Of a stretch of DNA of 64,000 nt, positions 36,816-45,642 are shown piece after piece; within the stretch, counting starts at the first letter, position 1, and each line of letters opens with the position of its first letter. The notes under the pieces are model-generated. The model saw only the letters and a list, made by a program, of their open reading frames with translations, was not told where the DNA came from and searched no databases. The DNA comes from Phyllobacterium zundukense. Lineage in GTDB: Bacteria; Pseudomonadota; Alphaproteobacteria; Rhizobiales; Rhizobiaceae. Location of the stretch: positions 248,001 through 312,000 of the forward strand of contig NZ_CP104971.1 of assembly GCF_025452195.1 (NCBI RefSeq), given 5' to 3'. A program made the position numbers and the translations under genes.

Positions 36816-38237
36816 ATGAACACAAAATTTGTCATCAAGCAGCCTGAGCTCGTATCTCCGCTGCCGAACTCGGAACTCGAATTGCGCCTGCTTGAGGAGA
36901 CCTATTGTTCTCACGGCGATACTGTCCACTACGCCCAGCAGCCGAGCTTTTTCGAAACTTGCGAAGGCTCCTACCTTTACGACAGCAAGGGTACGCCGTT
37001 CCTCGATCTGCAGATGTGGTATTCGGCGGTCAATTTTGGCTACCGCAACCCGCGCCTGAACGCCGCCGCACATCGGCAGCTGGACACCCTGCCTCAGGTG
37101 GCGTCGCAATATCTGCACCGGGAAAAGGTCGAACTCGCGGCCATGATTGCCCAAGACGCAGAACGGAAATTCGGCTCGAAAGGACGTGTTCATTTCAATG
37201 TCGGCGGCTCGCAGGCCATCGAGGATTCGCTGAAGCTTGTGCGCAACTATTCGGGCGGAAAGAGCCTGATGTTCGCCTTCGAGGGTGGCTATCACGGGCG
37301 CACGCTTGGTGCCTCGGCGATCACGTCGAGCTATCGCTATCGCCGGCGCTACGGGCACTTCGGCGAGCGCGCACAGTTCATCGAGTTTCCCTATCATTTT
37401 CGCGGTCCGAAAGGCATGAGCAAAGAGGAATACGGCCACCAGTGCGTGCAGAAATTCGCGCGGCTGTTCGAGAGTGAATACAACGGCGTGTGGGATCCCA
37501 AAGCGGGCAAGGCGGAGTTTGCCGCGTTCTACGTGGAGCCCATTCAGGGAACCGGGGGCTATGTCATCCCTCCCATGAACTTCTTCAAGGAGTTGAAGCA
37601 GGTCCTTGACCAGCATGGGATCCTGCTCGTGGTCGATGAAATCCAGATGGGCGTCTACCGGACAGGCAAGATGTGGTCGATCGAACATTTCGGTGTCAGC
37701 CCGGACATCCTCGTCTTCGGCAAGGCAATCACCAACGGTCTCAATCCACTTTCGGGCGTCTGGGCGAAAGAGGAAATCATCCACCCGGGCATTTTCCCTC
37801 CAGGTTCAACGCATTCCACCTTCGCCAGCAATCCGATGGGAACCGCCGTGGCACTGGAAACCATGAAAATGCTTGAGGAGGAGGATTTCGGTGCCGCGAT
37901 CGTCGAGAAAGGCGCTTACTTTCTCGACGGGCTAAAAGAACTGCAAAAACGCCACCGGATCATCGGCGATGTGGATGGGCTGGGTTTGGCCTTGCGCGTC
38001 GAAATATGCACCGAAGATGGTTTTACGCCGGACAAGGCGGCGATGGACTGGCTCTGCGGTGAGGGGATGAAGGGTGATCTCAGTGTCGGCACGAACATGT
38101 ACGGGCTCGTCCTGGATGTTGGCGGTTACCACAAGAATGTCATCACCCTCGCGCCCAACCTTTTGATCAGCCGCGACGAGATAGATCTTGCCCTGATGCT
38201 GCTGGATCAGCTTTTTACCCGGGCTTCGAAGCGATAG
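36816..38237 (+). CDS. Class III PLP-dependent aminotransferase
   Basis: 473 residues, fold type I, subgroup of ornithine/GABA/diaminobutyrate transaminases. Seen: FNVGGSQAIEDSLKL (phosphate cup), AFEGGYHGRTLGASAITS, VDEIQMGVYRTGKMW (Asp that holds the pyridine nitrogen), and FGKAITNGLNP with the Schiff-base Lys303; then GSTHSTFASNPMG. All key residues are present. It should move an amino group between an omega-amine or aldehyde and a keto acid. It is followed after 4 bases by an arginase-fold gene, which hints at arginine/ornithine/polyamine-type chemistry. Confidence 0.92.
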   Translation: MNTKFVIKQPELVSPLPNSELELRLLEETYCSHGDTVHYAQQPSFFETCEGSYLYDSKGTPFLDLQMWYSAVNFGYRNPRLNAAAHRQLDTLPQVASQYLHREKVELAAMIAQDAERKFGSKGRVHFNVGGSQAIEDSLKLVRNYSGGKSLMFAFEGGYHGRTLGASAITSSYRYRRRYGHFGERAQFIEFPYHFRGPKGMSKEEYGHQCVQKFARLFESEYNGVWDPKAGKAEFAAFYVEPIQGTGGYVIPPMNFFKELKQVLDQHGILLVVDEIQMGVYRTGKMWSIEHFGVSPDILVFGKAITNGLNPLSGVWAKEEIIHPGIFPPGSTHSTFASNPMGTAVALETMKMLEEEDFGAAIVEKGAYFLDGLKELQKRHRIIGDVDGLGLALRVEICTEDGFTPDKAAMDWLCGEGMKGDLSVGTNMYGLVLDVGGYHKNVITLAPNLLISRDEIDLALMLLDQLFTRASKR

Positions 38238-38241
38238 GCCG

Positions 38242-39195
38242 ATGCAACTCCTGCTCCTCCACCTTGACGATGCGCTCGAGTTGCAGCCCGATTTCATCCG
38301 CGCCTGCCTGAATACAGGCGCTGGTGAGATACAGGCCGAGAATGAAGGACAGGCCATCAGGCTTTGGGGCAAGAACCCCGATCTGTCTGCCGTCCGGACC
38401 AAGCTTGCGCGCAGGATGCTGCGCGGGAGAAAGGATGCACATTTGTGTTTCATGGGCTCAGGTGATTTTCATCACGTCACCGCGCTGTTGCTCGACGTCG
38501 CCCTCGAAAAGGACGGAAAGCCGGCCACGGTGATCCATTTCGACAACCATCCCGATTGGGTTCATTTCAAAGGTGGCATCCATTGCGGCTCATGGGTCAA
38601 TAGGGCGCTGGAACACTCCCAGGTTCGCAAGGTCATCACTGTCGGCGTCTGCAGCGACGATCTGAAGAAGCCTGAGTGGAAGGGAGCAAATCTTTCGCTG
38701 CTGAAGAAAGGCAAGCTTGAGCTCTATCCCTACGACCATCCACCGAGCCGGGTCAAAAAGGAATATGGGTCTGGGTCGAGCTACCGGCAGGATTCCGGCT
38801 CGCTCTGCTGGAACACGATTGCCGCTATCGGTGAGCAGAATTTCATTGATCGTCTCTTGTCGCGGATAGAAACGGAAGCAGTCTATCTGACGATCGACAA
38901 GGACGTGTTGTCCCGGGACGATGCTGTCACGAATTGGGATCAGGGTAGCATGAGGCTGCCCTATCTCCTGACGCTGATAAGCGAAATCGGCTGTCGCCAC
39001 CGCATCGTCGGCGCAGACGTCACCGGCGACTATTCGATCCCGGCCTATGCGGGCGGGTTATGGACGATGTTTTTGAAACACGCCGAGATTCTGCTGGATC
39101 AGCCCCGGCGGCCTCGGGATCCGCACCTCGCAACCAACATTAACACCGCAGCCAATCACGCCCTTCTCGAAGTTATTGCGCAGGCCATGCCATGA
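38242..39195 (+). CDS. Arginase-fold (ureohydrolase-like) protein
   Basis: 317 residues. Metal-binding motifs of the arginase/deacetylase fold are visible: GSGDFHHV, then VIHFDNHPDWVHF (DxHxD equivalent), then TIDKDVLSRDD (DxDxxD equivalent) and GADVTGDYS. The spacing differs from true arginases and agmatinases and is more like the UPF0489-type branch, so amidinohydrolase activity is not certain; an amide or deacetylase role is possible. The gene is coupled on both sides (4-base gap before, 4-base overlap after). Confidence 0.75.
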   Translation: MQLLLLHLDDALELQPDFIRACLNTGAGEIQAENEGQAIRLWGKNPDLSAVRTKLARRMLRGRKDAHLCFMGSGDFHHVTALLLDVALEKDGKPATVIHFDNHPDWVHFKGGIHCGSWVNRALEHSQVRKVITVGVCSDDLKKPEWKGANLSLLKKGKLELYPYDHPPSRVKKEYGSGSSYRQDSGSLCWNTIAAIGEQNFIDRLLSRIETEAVYLTIDKDVLSRDDAVTNWDQGSMRLPYLLTLISEIGCRHRIVGADVTGDYSIPAYAGGLWTMFLKHAEILLDQPRRPRDPHLATNINTAANHALLEVIAQAMP

Positions 39196-39545
39196 GCGGC
39201 ACCCTGACCCTGCCAATGCTGGCGCTGATCAGTTTTTGCATTCTTGCGGAAATGGCGCGTGAGGTCTGCTTCAAACAGGCCGCGCACGCTTCGACGCTTC
39301 GTCAGGCATTGGTGAAACCCGCCACCTGGGTGGGCATCGTCTTTTGGGCGGTGGAACTGTTCGCGTGGATGATGGTGCTCGAACACGTGCCGCTATCCAT
39401 CGCCTTTCCAATGATGGCGCTGAGCTATGTTGTCATCGTTGTCGCCGGAGCCTGCTTTTTCAAGGAACACGTCAATCTGCGTCACGCGGCTGGAGTTCTT
39501 CTCATCACGGCCGGCGTGACGTGCGTTGGAGCAACAGGACTATGA
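39192..39545 (+). CDS. Small four-helix EamA/SMR-like transporter, subunit 1
   Basis: 117 residues, four predicted membrane helices; it ends with VLLITAGVTCVGATGL, the usual last helix. The segment VPLSIAFPMMALSYVVIVVA is typical of SMR/ArnE-ArnF-like proteins. A second protein of the same kind is encoded at 42378. Such paired small proteins often work as heterodimers that flip lipid-linked amino sugars or export polyamines. Start overlaps the preceding gene, stop overlaps the desaturase start (ATGA). Confidence 0.85.
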   Translation: MSGTLTLPMLALISFCILAEMAREVCFKQAAHASTLRQALVKPATWVGIVFWAVELFAWMMVLEHVPLSIAFPMMALSYVVIVVAGACFFKEHVNLRHAAGVLLITAGVTCVGATGL

Positions 39546-40417
39546 AACTCTTCACTCACACCAAATGGGATGCCGCGCCCGTGATCGCGGCAATCGCTCA
39601 CCTATTCTTCAATATTTACCTCATCGCCGGATTTCACAGCCGCCCGCTATGGCTGTCCGTTGTTCTGGGTTGCGTTTACGCCGTCTCGATCTCGTGGAAT
39701 ATCAACAGCATCTCCCACAATTTCATTCACACCCCCTATTTTGCCGCGCGCCCGCTGAACTATGTCTTCAGCCTGCTGGAATCCATCACCATCGGCTTTT
39801 CGCAGGCCTACTATCACTGGATCCATATGCGCCACCATTCGGGCAACAGCGACAAGCCGAATGAAAAGGGTGAAACAATCGATTGGTTGTCTATTTACAG
39901 ACACGGCAAAAACGGCGAACCGGAAAACGTCTGGAGCTACACGTTCCTCAGCTTTTTTCGCGACGATATCGGCGATATTCATAAAGGCGTTGCCCGCACC
40001 CGGCCGTTCGACGCGAAATGGGGCCGCTTCGAGCTCTACGCGTTCTTTGGCGCGGTCGGTCTCGCGCTGATCTATGACTGGCGCGCTGTCCTGTTTTTCG
40101 TGCCGTTCTATTATTTCGGCAATTGCCTGTCATCGCTCAACGGCTATTACGAGCACCTTCACGGCGATCCGGAGGAACCGATAGCCTGGGGCGTCAGCAG
40201 CCACAATCGTTTCTACAATTGGCTGTGGTTCGGCAACGGCTATCACGCCGAGCATCATTATCGTCCGCGCACACATTGGACGAAACTCCGCTCCTTCCAC
40301 GAACAGATCGCGGACCAGCAGGAAGAAGCCGGTGTTCACGTCATCAGCACCTGTCACGCGCTCGGGTTCATGGCGAAGGAAAACCGCGAGTTGGAAATCT
40401 CGAATGCAGATCGCTGA
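39542..40417 (+). CDS. Membrane fatty-acid desaturase
   Basis: 291 residues with the three histidine boxes of the membrane di-iron desaturase/hydroxylase family: SHNFIHTP, HWIHMRHHSGN and GYHAEHHYRPRTHW. Membrane segments lie before and between the boxes (LFFNIYLIAGF; LYAFFGAVGLALIY; AVLFFVPFYYFG). It would introduce a double bond or hydroxyl into an acyl chain, probably lipid-bound. Coupled by ATGA to the preceding transporter gene; its last 14 bases overlap the hydrolase gene. Confidence 0.9.
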   Translation: MKLFTHTKWDAAPVIAAIAHLFFNIYLIAGFHSRPLWLSVVLGCVYAVSISWNINSISHNFIHTPYFAARPLNYVFSLLESITIGFSQAYYHWIHMRHHSGNSDKPNEKGETIDWLSIYRHGKNGEPENVWSYTFLSFFRDDIGDIHKGVARTRPFDAKWGRFELYAFFGAVGLALIYDWRAVLFFVPFYYFGNCLSSLNGYYEHLHGDPEEPIAWGVSSHNRFYNWLWFGNGYHAEHHYRPRTHWTKLRSFHEQIADQQEEAGVHVISTCHALGFMAKENRELEISNADR

Positions 40418-41222
40418 CCCGTTTGGATATTTCATGGAGGGCACCAACGGCAAAGGCGTCCTTCTTGTGCACGGTCTGACCGGCGCACCCGCGGAAATGC
40501 GGCTTGTGGCGCGGCAACTGAACCGCCGGGGCTATACGGTCTATGTACCGCTTCTCGCCGGTCATGGTGGCGATGTGCGAAAGCTGCGAGGCACGCGCTG
40601 GCAGGATTGGCTGGAGAGTGTCGAGCAGGCAGTGGAGCAGTTGACCGCCTATACCAGTGAGATGTTCGCTGCCGGCATCTGCGTCGGCGGCAAGCTGGCG
40701 CTTCTGGCTGCGCACGAGCAGCCCGGAATGCTCAAGGCTGTGGCGATTTACTCTCCGTGCTTTCTCTATGATGGCTGGAACGTGCCGTTCTATTACCCGT
40801 TGCTGTCGCGCAACATCACCTGGTTGGCGCATGTCCCTTTTCTGGATCGCCTGAATTTCAGTGAAACTTCGGCGCTTGGCGTCAAGGACCAGCGTATGCG
40901 CCGGATGATGGAGAGCATGTCGCGAGAGGGCATCCTCGAGAAATTCCCCGGCAAGGGGCTGGTAGAGATGTACCGCCTGGGGAGGGCACTCAAACACGAG
41001 CTGCCGCATATGCTGACGCCCACGTTGATCCTGCATTCAAGGGAGGACGACCTCAGCAGTCCCGTCCATGCTCGTTATATCAGCGACCATATCGGGGCGC
41101 CAAACGAGTTGCGCTGGATCGATGACAGCTACCACATGATCCATCTCGACCGGCAGCACAGGCAGGTCGCAGATCTCACCGCCGATTATTTTGGAGTGGG
41201 CCATGCTTCAGACCATCTCTGA
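40404..41222 (+). CDS. Alpha/beta-hydrolase with cysteine nucleophile
   Basis: 272 residues. Oxyanion-hole motif LLVHGLTGAPAEMR; nucleophile elbow GICVGG, where Cys93 stands in place of Ser; acid and base in HSREDDLSSPVH and DDSYHMIHLD. The family resembles monoacylglycerol lipase/EstD-like carboxylesterases. A GxCxG elbow is found in dienelactone hydrolases and in polyhydroxyalkanoate synthases, where Cys supports acyl transfer. So an acyltransferase or thioester role is as likely as hydrolysis. Start at ATG 40404 overlaps the desaturase end. Confidence 0.85.
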   Translation: MQIADPFGYFMEGTNGKGVLLVHGLTGAPAEMRLVARQLNRRGYTVYVPLLAGHGGDVRKLRGTRWQDWLESVEQAVEQLTAYTSEMFAAGICVGGKLALLAAHEQPGMLKAVAIYSPCFLYDGWNVPFYYPLLSRNITWLAHVPFLDRLNFSETSALGVKDQRMRRMMESMSREGILEKFPGKGLVEMYRLGRALKHELPHMLTPTLILHSREDDLSSPVHARYISDHIGAPNELRWIDDSYHMIHLDRQHRQVADLTADYFGVGHASDHL

Positions 41223-42381
41223 ATCAACGCTTACCAGGATACGGTTACCGGCGAAAGACAATCCGCTCATACAAACGCGCGTTGTGAATTCGATCCGGGA
41301 AGTCGGTAAGCAAGCGTGGAACGCCTGTTTCGAAGATGAGGTCGAAGATTTCGATTGCCTTCTCGCGATCGAAGAGGCCGGGATCGAAGGTTTCGCCTGG
41401 CGCTACGTAACGGTAGTTGAAAACGGGACCGTAATCGCCGCCCTGCCGGCATTCATTACCGGTTACCAGCTTGAGACGACGTTGGAAGAAGGACCTGTGC
41501 GCCGTTTCATTCGTCGGATGCGAGGCTTCTTTCCTGGTTTCCTCACGTTGAAACTCGCGTGTCTCGGCTCCCCGTGCACGGAAACGGGCAAGCCCGGCTT
41601 TTGTGCCAACGTCCCTTCAGAACGCCAGCCTGAGTTGCTGGCGCGACTTATTGCCGGGCTCGAGAAGCACGCGGACAATAACGGTTGTTCCCTGCGGGGC
41701 GTAAAGGATATTCCTGAGCCTTGTGCGTCGGCGTTCGCGCCGGTATTTACGCAATCAGGATTTGCTTCCATTCCCGGGCTTCCGACAGCTTGTCTCGATA
41801 TCGATTTCGACTCGATCGAAAGCTATCTGGGCTGCTTGTCCTCAGGAACCCGCAAGGACATGCGCCGGAAACTGAAATCTTTTGATCGCATCAGGATCGA
41901 GACACGAACCGACCTTGCAGACCTCATGCCGCGCGTCATGGCTCTTTATAATGAGACACGAAGCCGGAGCGAATGGCAGTTCGAAGCTCTTACCGCTGGA
42001 TATTTTGCCGGCATTCTCGACCGTATGTCCGGGAAGTCATTCTGCACCTTGTATTTTGCAAATGAGAAGCTGCTGGCAGCCAATATTCTCGTCCACAACG
42101 AAACGACAGTCATCGACAAGTTCTTCTGCATGGACGGAGAGGAGGGCCGCGCCTACGATCTTTATTATCTAAGCTGGTTCGCCAATCTGCGTTATTGCAT
42201 CGACCACCGCGTCGCCCGCTATCAGAGCGGCCAGGCTTATTATGAAAACAAACTACGGCTCGGCAGCAGGCTCACTGCAAACACAATGTATTTCAAGCAT
42301 CGGAACAAGGGCGTCCAATGGCTGCTAAGGCTTGTATCGCCCCTGTTTGGCGTGGATGAGCCTCCTGGAGGCGCTTCATGA
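41203..42381 (+). CDS. FemAB/BioF2-like acyltransferase (GNAT fold)
   Basis: 392 residues; ATG 41203 with GGAG six bases upstream is preferred to TTG 41191. The C-terminal half has the Acetyltransf_6 pattern (SYLGCLSSGTRKDMRRKLKS; YFAGILDRMSGKSFCTLYFA; AANILVHNETTVIDKFFCMD; YDLYYLSWFANLRYCIDH). Such enzymes transfer acyl or aminoacyl groups to amines, for example in peptidoglycan bridges or lipid head groups. No membrane segment. It overlaps both neighbours, so it is translated with them. Confidence 0.82.
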   Translation: MLQTISESTLTRIRLPAKDNPLIQTRVVNSIREVGKQAWNACFEDEVEDFDCLLAIEEAGIEGFAWRYVTVVENGTVIAALPAFITGYQLETTLEEGPVRRFIRRMRGFFPGFLTLKLACLGSPCTETGKPGFCANVPSERQPELLARLIAGLEKHADNNGCSLRGVKDIPEPCASAFAPVFTQSGFASIPGLPTACLDIDFDSIESYLGCLSSGTRKDMRRKLKSFDRIRIETRTDLADLMPRVMALYNETRSRSEWQFEALTAGYFAGILDRMSGKSFCTLYFANEKLLAANILVHNETTVIDKFFCMDGEEGRAYDLYYLSWFANLRYCIDHRVARYQSGQAYYENKLRLGSRLTANTMYFKHRNKGVQWLLRLVSPLFGVDEPPGGAS

Positions 42382-42803
42382 ACGGCCTGCGTCTTTCCTG
42401 GTTCGCCATTCCGGTGCTGAACACGTTGTTTCAGATTTTCATCAAGCTTGCTGCCGATGCGGGGGGTGATCATGCCAGTGGCTGGCTTTCCGGATCACTC
42501 GCATCGCCCTGGTTGCTTGCGGCCGTTGCAGTCGAAATCGTCTGCTTCCTGATCTGGATGCAGGTCCTGTCTGAGCTCGATCTGAGCAAGGCGTTTCCCC
42601 TTTCTGCTTTAAGTTACGTGCTGGTTCTCCTGTCGAGCTGGCTTTATTTCCGGGAGCAGATCACCACGCTCCAGTTGCTTGGAAGCGCGCTCATACTTGG
42701 CGGAGTTTGGCTGATCGGGACGGCTTCCGGACATGGCAGCCCTCAACAAAGCACGCAGGAGATCAAGTTTCCGCCAGTTACGACAATGCGAGCCAGACGA
42801 TGA
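42378..42803 (+). CDS. Small four-helix EamA/SMR-like transporter, subunit 2
   Basis: 141 residues, four predicted membrane helices with the family stretch LDLSKAFPLSALSYVLVLLS and the last helix LQLLGSALILGGVWLIGT, followed by a charged tail. It partners in kind with the protein at 39192; two dissimilar small subunits in one operon recall the ArnE/ArnF flippase and paired SMR pumps. ATGA overlap with the acyltransferase; the next gene starts two bases after its stop. Confidence 0.85.
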   Translation: MNGLRLSWFAIPVLNTLFQIFIKLAADAGGDHASGWLSGSLASPWLLAAVAVEIVCFLIWMQVLSELDLSKAFPLSALSYVLVLLSSWLYFREQITTLQLLGSALILGGVWLIGTASGHGSPQQSTQEIKFPPVTTMRARR

Positions 42804-42804
42804 A

Positions 42805-44100
42805 ATGACCAGACACTTCCAATTTCCAGATGATGGTTCCCACAAACGCCCCAAGACGCTTGCCGATCGTGCGCTGCATGCCGCGCTCCTTCGCATCGTT
42901 GGCAAAGGTCGCCTGACTGTCACGACCGCGAAGGGCAAAAGATTGTCTTTCGGAGATGGCAGCGGACCCGCGGTATCGGTGAGGTTTACCGACAGTCGGG
43001 CACAGTTGGCTTTTCTGGCCGACGCAGATATGCGGCTTGGCGAGCTTTTCATGGAGGGCCGCTTTGTCGTCGAGGAGGGCTCTATCTATGACTTCATCGC
43101 GCTGCTGTTGCGAGAAGCCCAGAACAGCAGCCATCCTTGGCCAGCGCGCTTCATAGACTCTCTGCGCGCCAGATTCCGCAAGCTGAAATGGCCTAATTTG
43201 CCCGGCCGATCGAAGCGAAACGTTGCACACCATTACGATCTCGACGGACGGCTCTACGAGTTGTTCCTCGATACGGATCGTCAATATTCCTGCGCTTATT
43301 TCGAACATCCCGATCAGTCGCTCGAAGAAGCACAATTGGCGAAGAAGCGACACTTGGCGGCCAAACTCCTGCTCGAACCGCATCAGCGCGTTCTGGATAT
43401 CGGCTGCGGTTGGGGCGGTCTTGCGCGGCATATCGGTGCAAGGCTGACAAAGGGTGAAGTACTGGGCATAACCCTGTCCGAAGAACAGCTGGCATATGCA
43501 CGGTCATCACTTGGCCAGGGAGACAGCCGCGTCTCATTCGAGCTGCAGGATTACCGCCACCTGAAAGGCCGATTCGACAGAATCGTATCGGTCGGCATGT
43601 TCGAACATGTTGGCGCCGCGTCGTACGGTACGTTTTTCAAAACATGCGCAAGATTGCTTGATGACGATGGCGTCATGGTTCTCCACACGATCGGCTGCTC
43701 GTCTACTCCGGGCTTCACCACACCGTGGCTGAACAGGTACATTTTCCCGGGCGGTTACATTCCTTCATTGTCCGAAATTGTTCCCCACATCGAGAAGGCG
43801 GGAATGATGGCAACCGACGTGGAGGTGCTGAGGCTCCATTATGCCTCAACGCTCGAAATTTGGCGCGAGCGTTTTATGGCGAAGCGGGAGGCGGCGAAAG
43901 CGCTTTATGACGAACGATTCTGCCGGATGTGGGAGTTTTATCTGGCGGCGGCGGAGGCAGCGTTCCGATACGAGGACCTGGTTGTGTTCCAGATTCAGAT
44001 GGCCAAGCGCAACGGAGCTGTTCCCCTCACCAGGAACTACATTCGCGATGACGAACTGCACGCAACGAGAAATCTCGGGCCCCTCTTCCCGGCACCGTAA
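42805..44100 (+). CDS. Cyclopropane-fatty-acyl-phospholipid synthase family methyltransferase
   Basis: 431 residues from ATG 42805 (an ATG at 42733 lies within the preceding gene). N-terminal lipid-binding domain (LAFLADADMRLGELFMEGRF), SAM-binding motif I (VLDIGCGWGGLARHIG), LGITLSEEQLAYAR and the active-site region SVGMFEHVGAASYGTFFKTC. It adds a methylene or methyl group to unsaturated acyl chains of phospholipids. The desaturase of the same operon could supply the double bond. Last gene of the operon; a MipA-type gene converges eight bases later. Confidence 0.92.
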   Translation: MTRHFQFPDDGSHKRPKTLADRALHAALLRIVGKGRLTVTTAKGKRLSFGDGSGPAVSVRFTDSRAQLAFLADADMRLGELFMEGRFVVEEGSIYDFIALLLREAQNSSHPWPARFIDSLRARFRKLKWPNLPGRSKRNVAHHYDLDGRLYELFLDTDRQYSCAYFEHPDQSLEEAQLAKKRHLAAKLLLEPHQRVLDIGCGWGGLARHIGARLTKGEVLGITLSEEQLAYARSSLGQGDSRVSFELQDYRHLKGRFDRIVSVGMFEHVGAASYGTFFKTCARLLDDDGVMVLHTIGCSSTPGFTTPWLNRYIFPGGYIPSLSEIVPHIEKAGMMATDVEVLRLHYASTLEIWRERFMAKREAAKALYDERFCRMWEFYLAAAEAAFRYEDLVVFQIQMAKRNGAVPLTRNYIRDDELHATRNLGPLFPAP

Positions 44101-44107
44101 CGCAGAA

Positions 44108-44950
44108 TCAAAATCCGATGTGGAAGGACCGGCTCAGCACAATGCCGATTGTATTCTGGTTCGGCGATCCAATCTCGGTCACGATCGGGCTGTCGGCAGC
44201 ATCCCCGACCAGCCTGTCAAATTTGTTATAGACCAGCACGCTCGTTTTGGCATTGATCTGATAGGTAGCGCCAACGACGAAGCCGACTGATTTGAAGCCG
44301 GCATCCGGTGAGAATGCGCTCAGCCTGCCGTTGTCGAATGCTTCGGCAGCACTTACGCCGAAACTGTTTTCCATATATGTCGAATCGGCGAACGAGGCCC
44401 GGGGACCTGCCGAGAACACGAGATTCTCGCCAAAAGGCTGGAACCAATCAACCGCAAAGTCCGCGACAAAACCGTCATCGCTCTGAACGCCCTGGCGGGC
44501 TTCGGCTCGTACCCTCAGCCGGTTGTCGATCAGCCAGTATTGGGCAAAAGCGCCGACATCGACACTCCAGTTGATATCGTGCACGCCAGGTACGTCAGAC
44601 TTCGAACGGTTGCCTCTGATATTGGCAGCAGGTCCGAGCTCAAGCCCGCCGAGCTCGATTAGGGAAAAATCGATACTATCGTCTGGAGCGCTCAAACCCG
44701 CTGGTTCGTTGGCCCGGCGGATATCGAAATTGGGTACAAAGGTAAAGTCATCGTCTCCCGAGCCCTCAAACGTCGGCCCGTATTCGGTTCCGGCGCCCAA
44801 GGTCACAATCCAGCCCGGACTGTTTTCGCCGGATGGGGCCGCTGGCTTGTCCGCAGCGATGGACGCCGTGGCGGACGAGATGGTCACCATCACGGCGACC
44901 AATTGCATCGCTCGGCATCTCACGCTCACTCGATCAACGAACAGTGCCAT
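44108..44950 (-). CDS. MipA/OmpV-family outer-membrane protein
   Basis: 280 residues; start may be at 44950 or at ATG 44908, which leaves a cleaner signal peptide (VAVMVTISSATASIAAD). The body has alternating beta strands and ends in SFHIGF, a C-terminal Phe as in outer-membrane barrels. Motifs GWIVTLGAGTEYGPTFEGSG and VGATYQINAKTSVLVYNKF are typical of MipA/OmpV. In other proteobacteria MipA proteins are linked to murein machinery or to two-component sensing of polymyxin. It is convergent with the lipid operon, eight bases apart. Confidence 0.88.
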   Translation of the reverse strand: MALFVDRVSVRCRAMQLVAVMVTISSATASIAADKPAAPSGENSPGWIVTLGAGTEYGPTFEGSGDDDFTFVPNFDIRRANEPAGLSAPDDSIDFSLIELGGLELGPAANIRGNRSKSDVPGVHDINWSVDVGAFAQYWLIDNRLRVRAEARQGVQSDDGFVADFAVDWFQPFGENLVFSAGPRASFADSTYMENSFGVSAAEAFDNGRLSAFSPDAGFKSVGFVVGATYQINAKTSVLVYNKFDRLVGDAADSPIVTEIGSPNQNTIGIVLSRSFHIGF

Positions 44951-45642
44951 CTAGTCCCACCCATCACGCTGCAGTCTGCTAATTTGGATCGCCAAGATAA
45001 TAGTCTCTTCTACAGGAATCATGAAAGCCCGGCCAGCGTTCTAATACCTCAAAGATACGGTCCATGGTATAGAAGATCAGGGATTTAAATATTGACGATT
45101 ATGTCAAGTTTAATAACTCGTGTCTGTTCACGCGTTGCAGATGGATTCATGACGGGCTTTCCAAATTCGACTCTGGCACTGAGCGGCAACACAACGGCTC
45201 ACGATATTACGTCTGATCGGAATGGGAATATCTATCGGGTCTTCGTCTATCGCCCAGACGGCGAAGCGCTGAGCAAGGTTGGCCGGTGCGTTATATGACC
45301 GATGTCAAGGTTCCGTCGCAAATTTCCCATATGACTGAAGTGAACAGAGCGGTAACGGATTGTTATGTTGGACGATTACGGTCGGGCTAATCGTATTTTA
45401 GCGTCGCAGGGGGCTGCGATGCCTTTGGTGACATCAGCGTCCGCAATCGCAACAATTCAAATATCTATCTGCTGTCCTGTGCCCGCGCCGCGTAATATCA
45501 TTTTGCAGCCAGACCCCGCAGTTCACAGCATCTAGCGGAATGGAACCTGGTCGCGTCAATACTGATGGTAGGATCGCGAAATATTGAATATTTAGGCTTC
45601 AAGAAGATGCTATAATATGAACTCCTTTTAATGGAGGCACTT
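44951..45642. other. Intergenic stretch, no firm gene
   Basis: A 68-residue plus frame (45092-45298; NTTAHDITSDRNGNIYRVFV) looks like a gene fragment, but no family is recognised and no ribosome binding site is seen. TATAAT at 45611 is a likely -10 box for the small gene at 45643. Confidence 0.4.
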
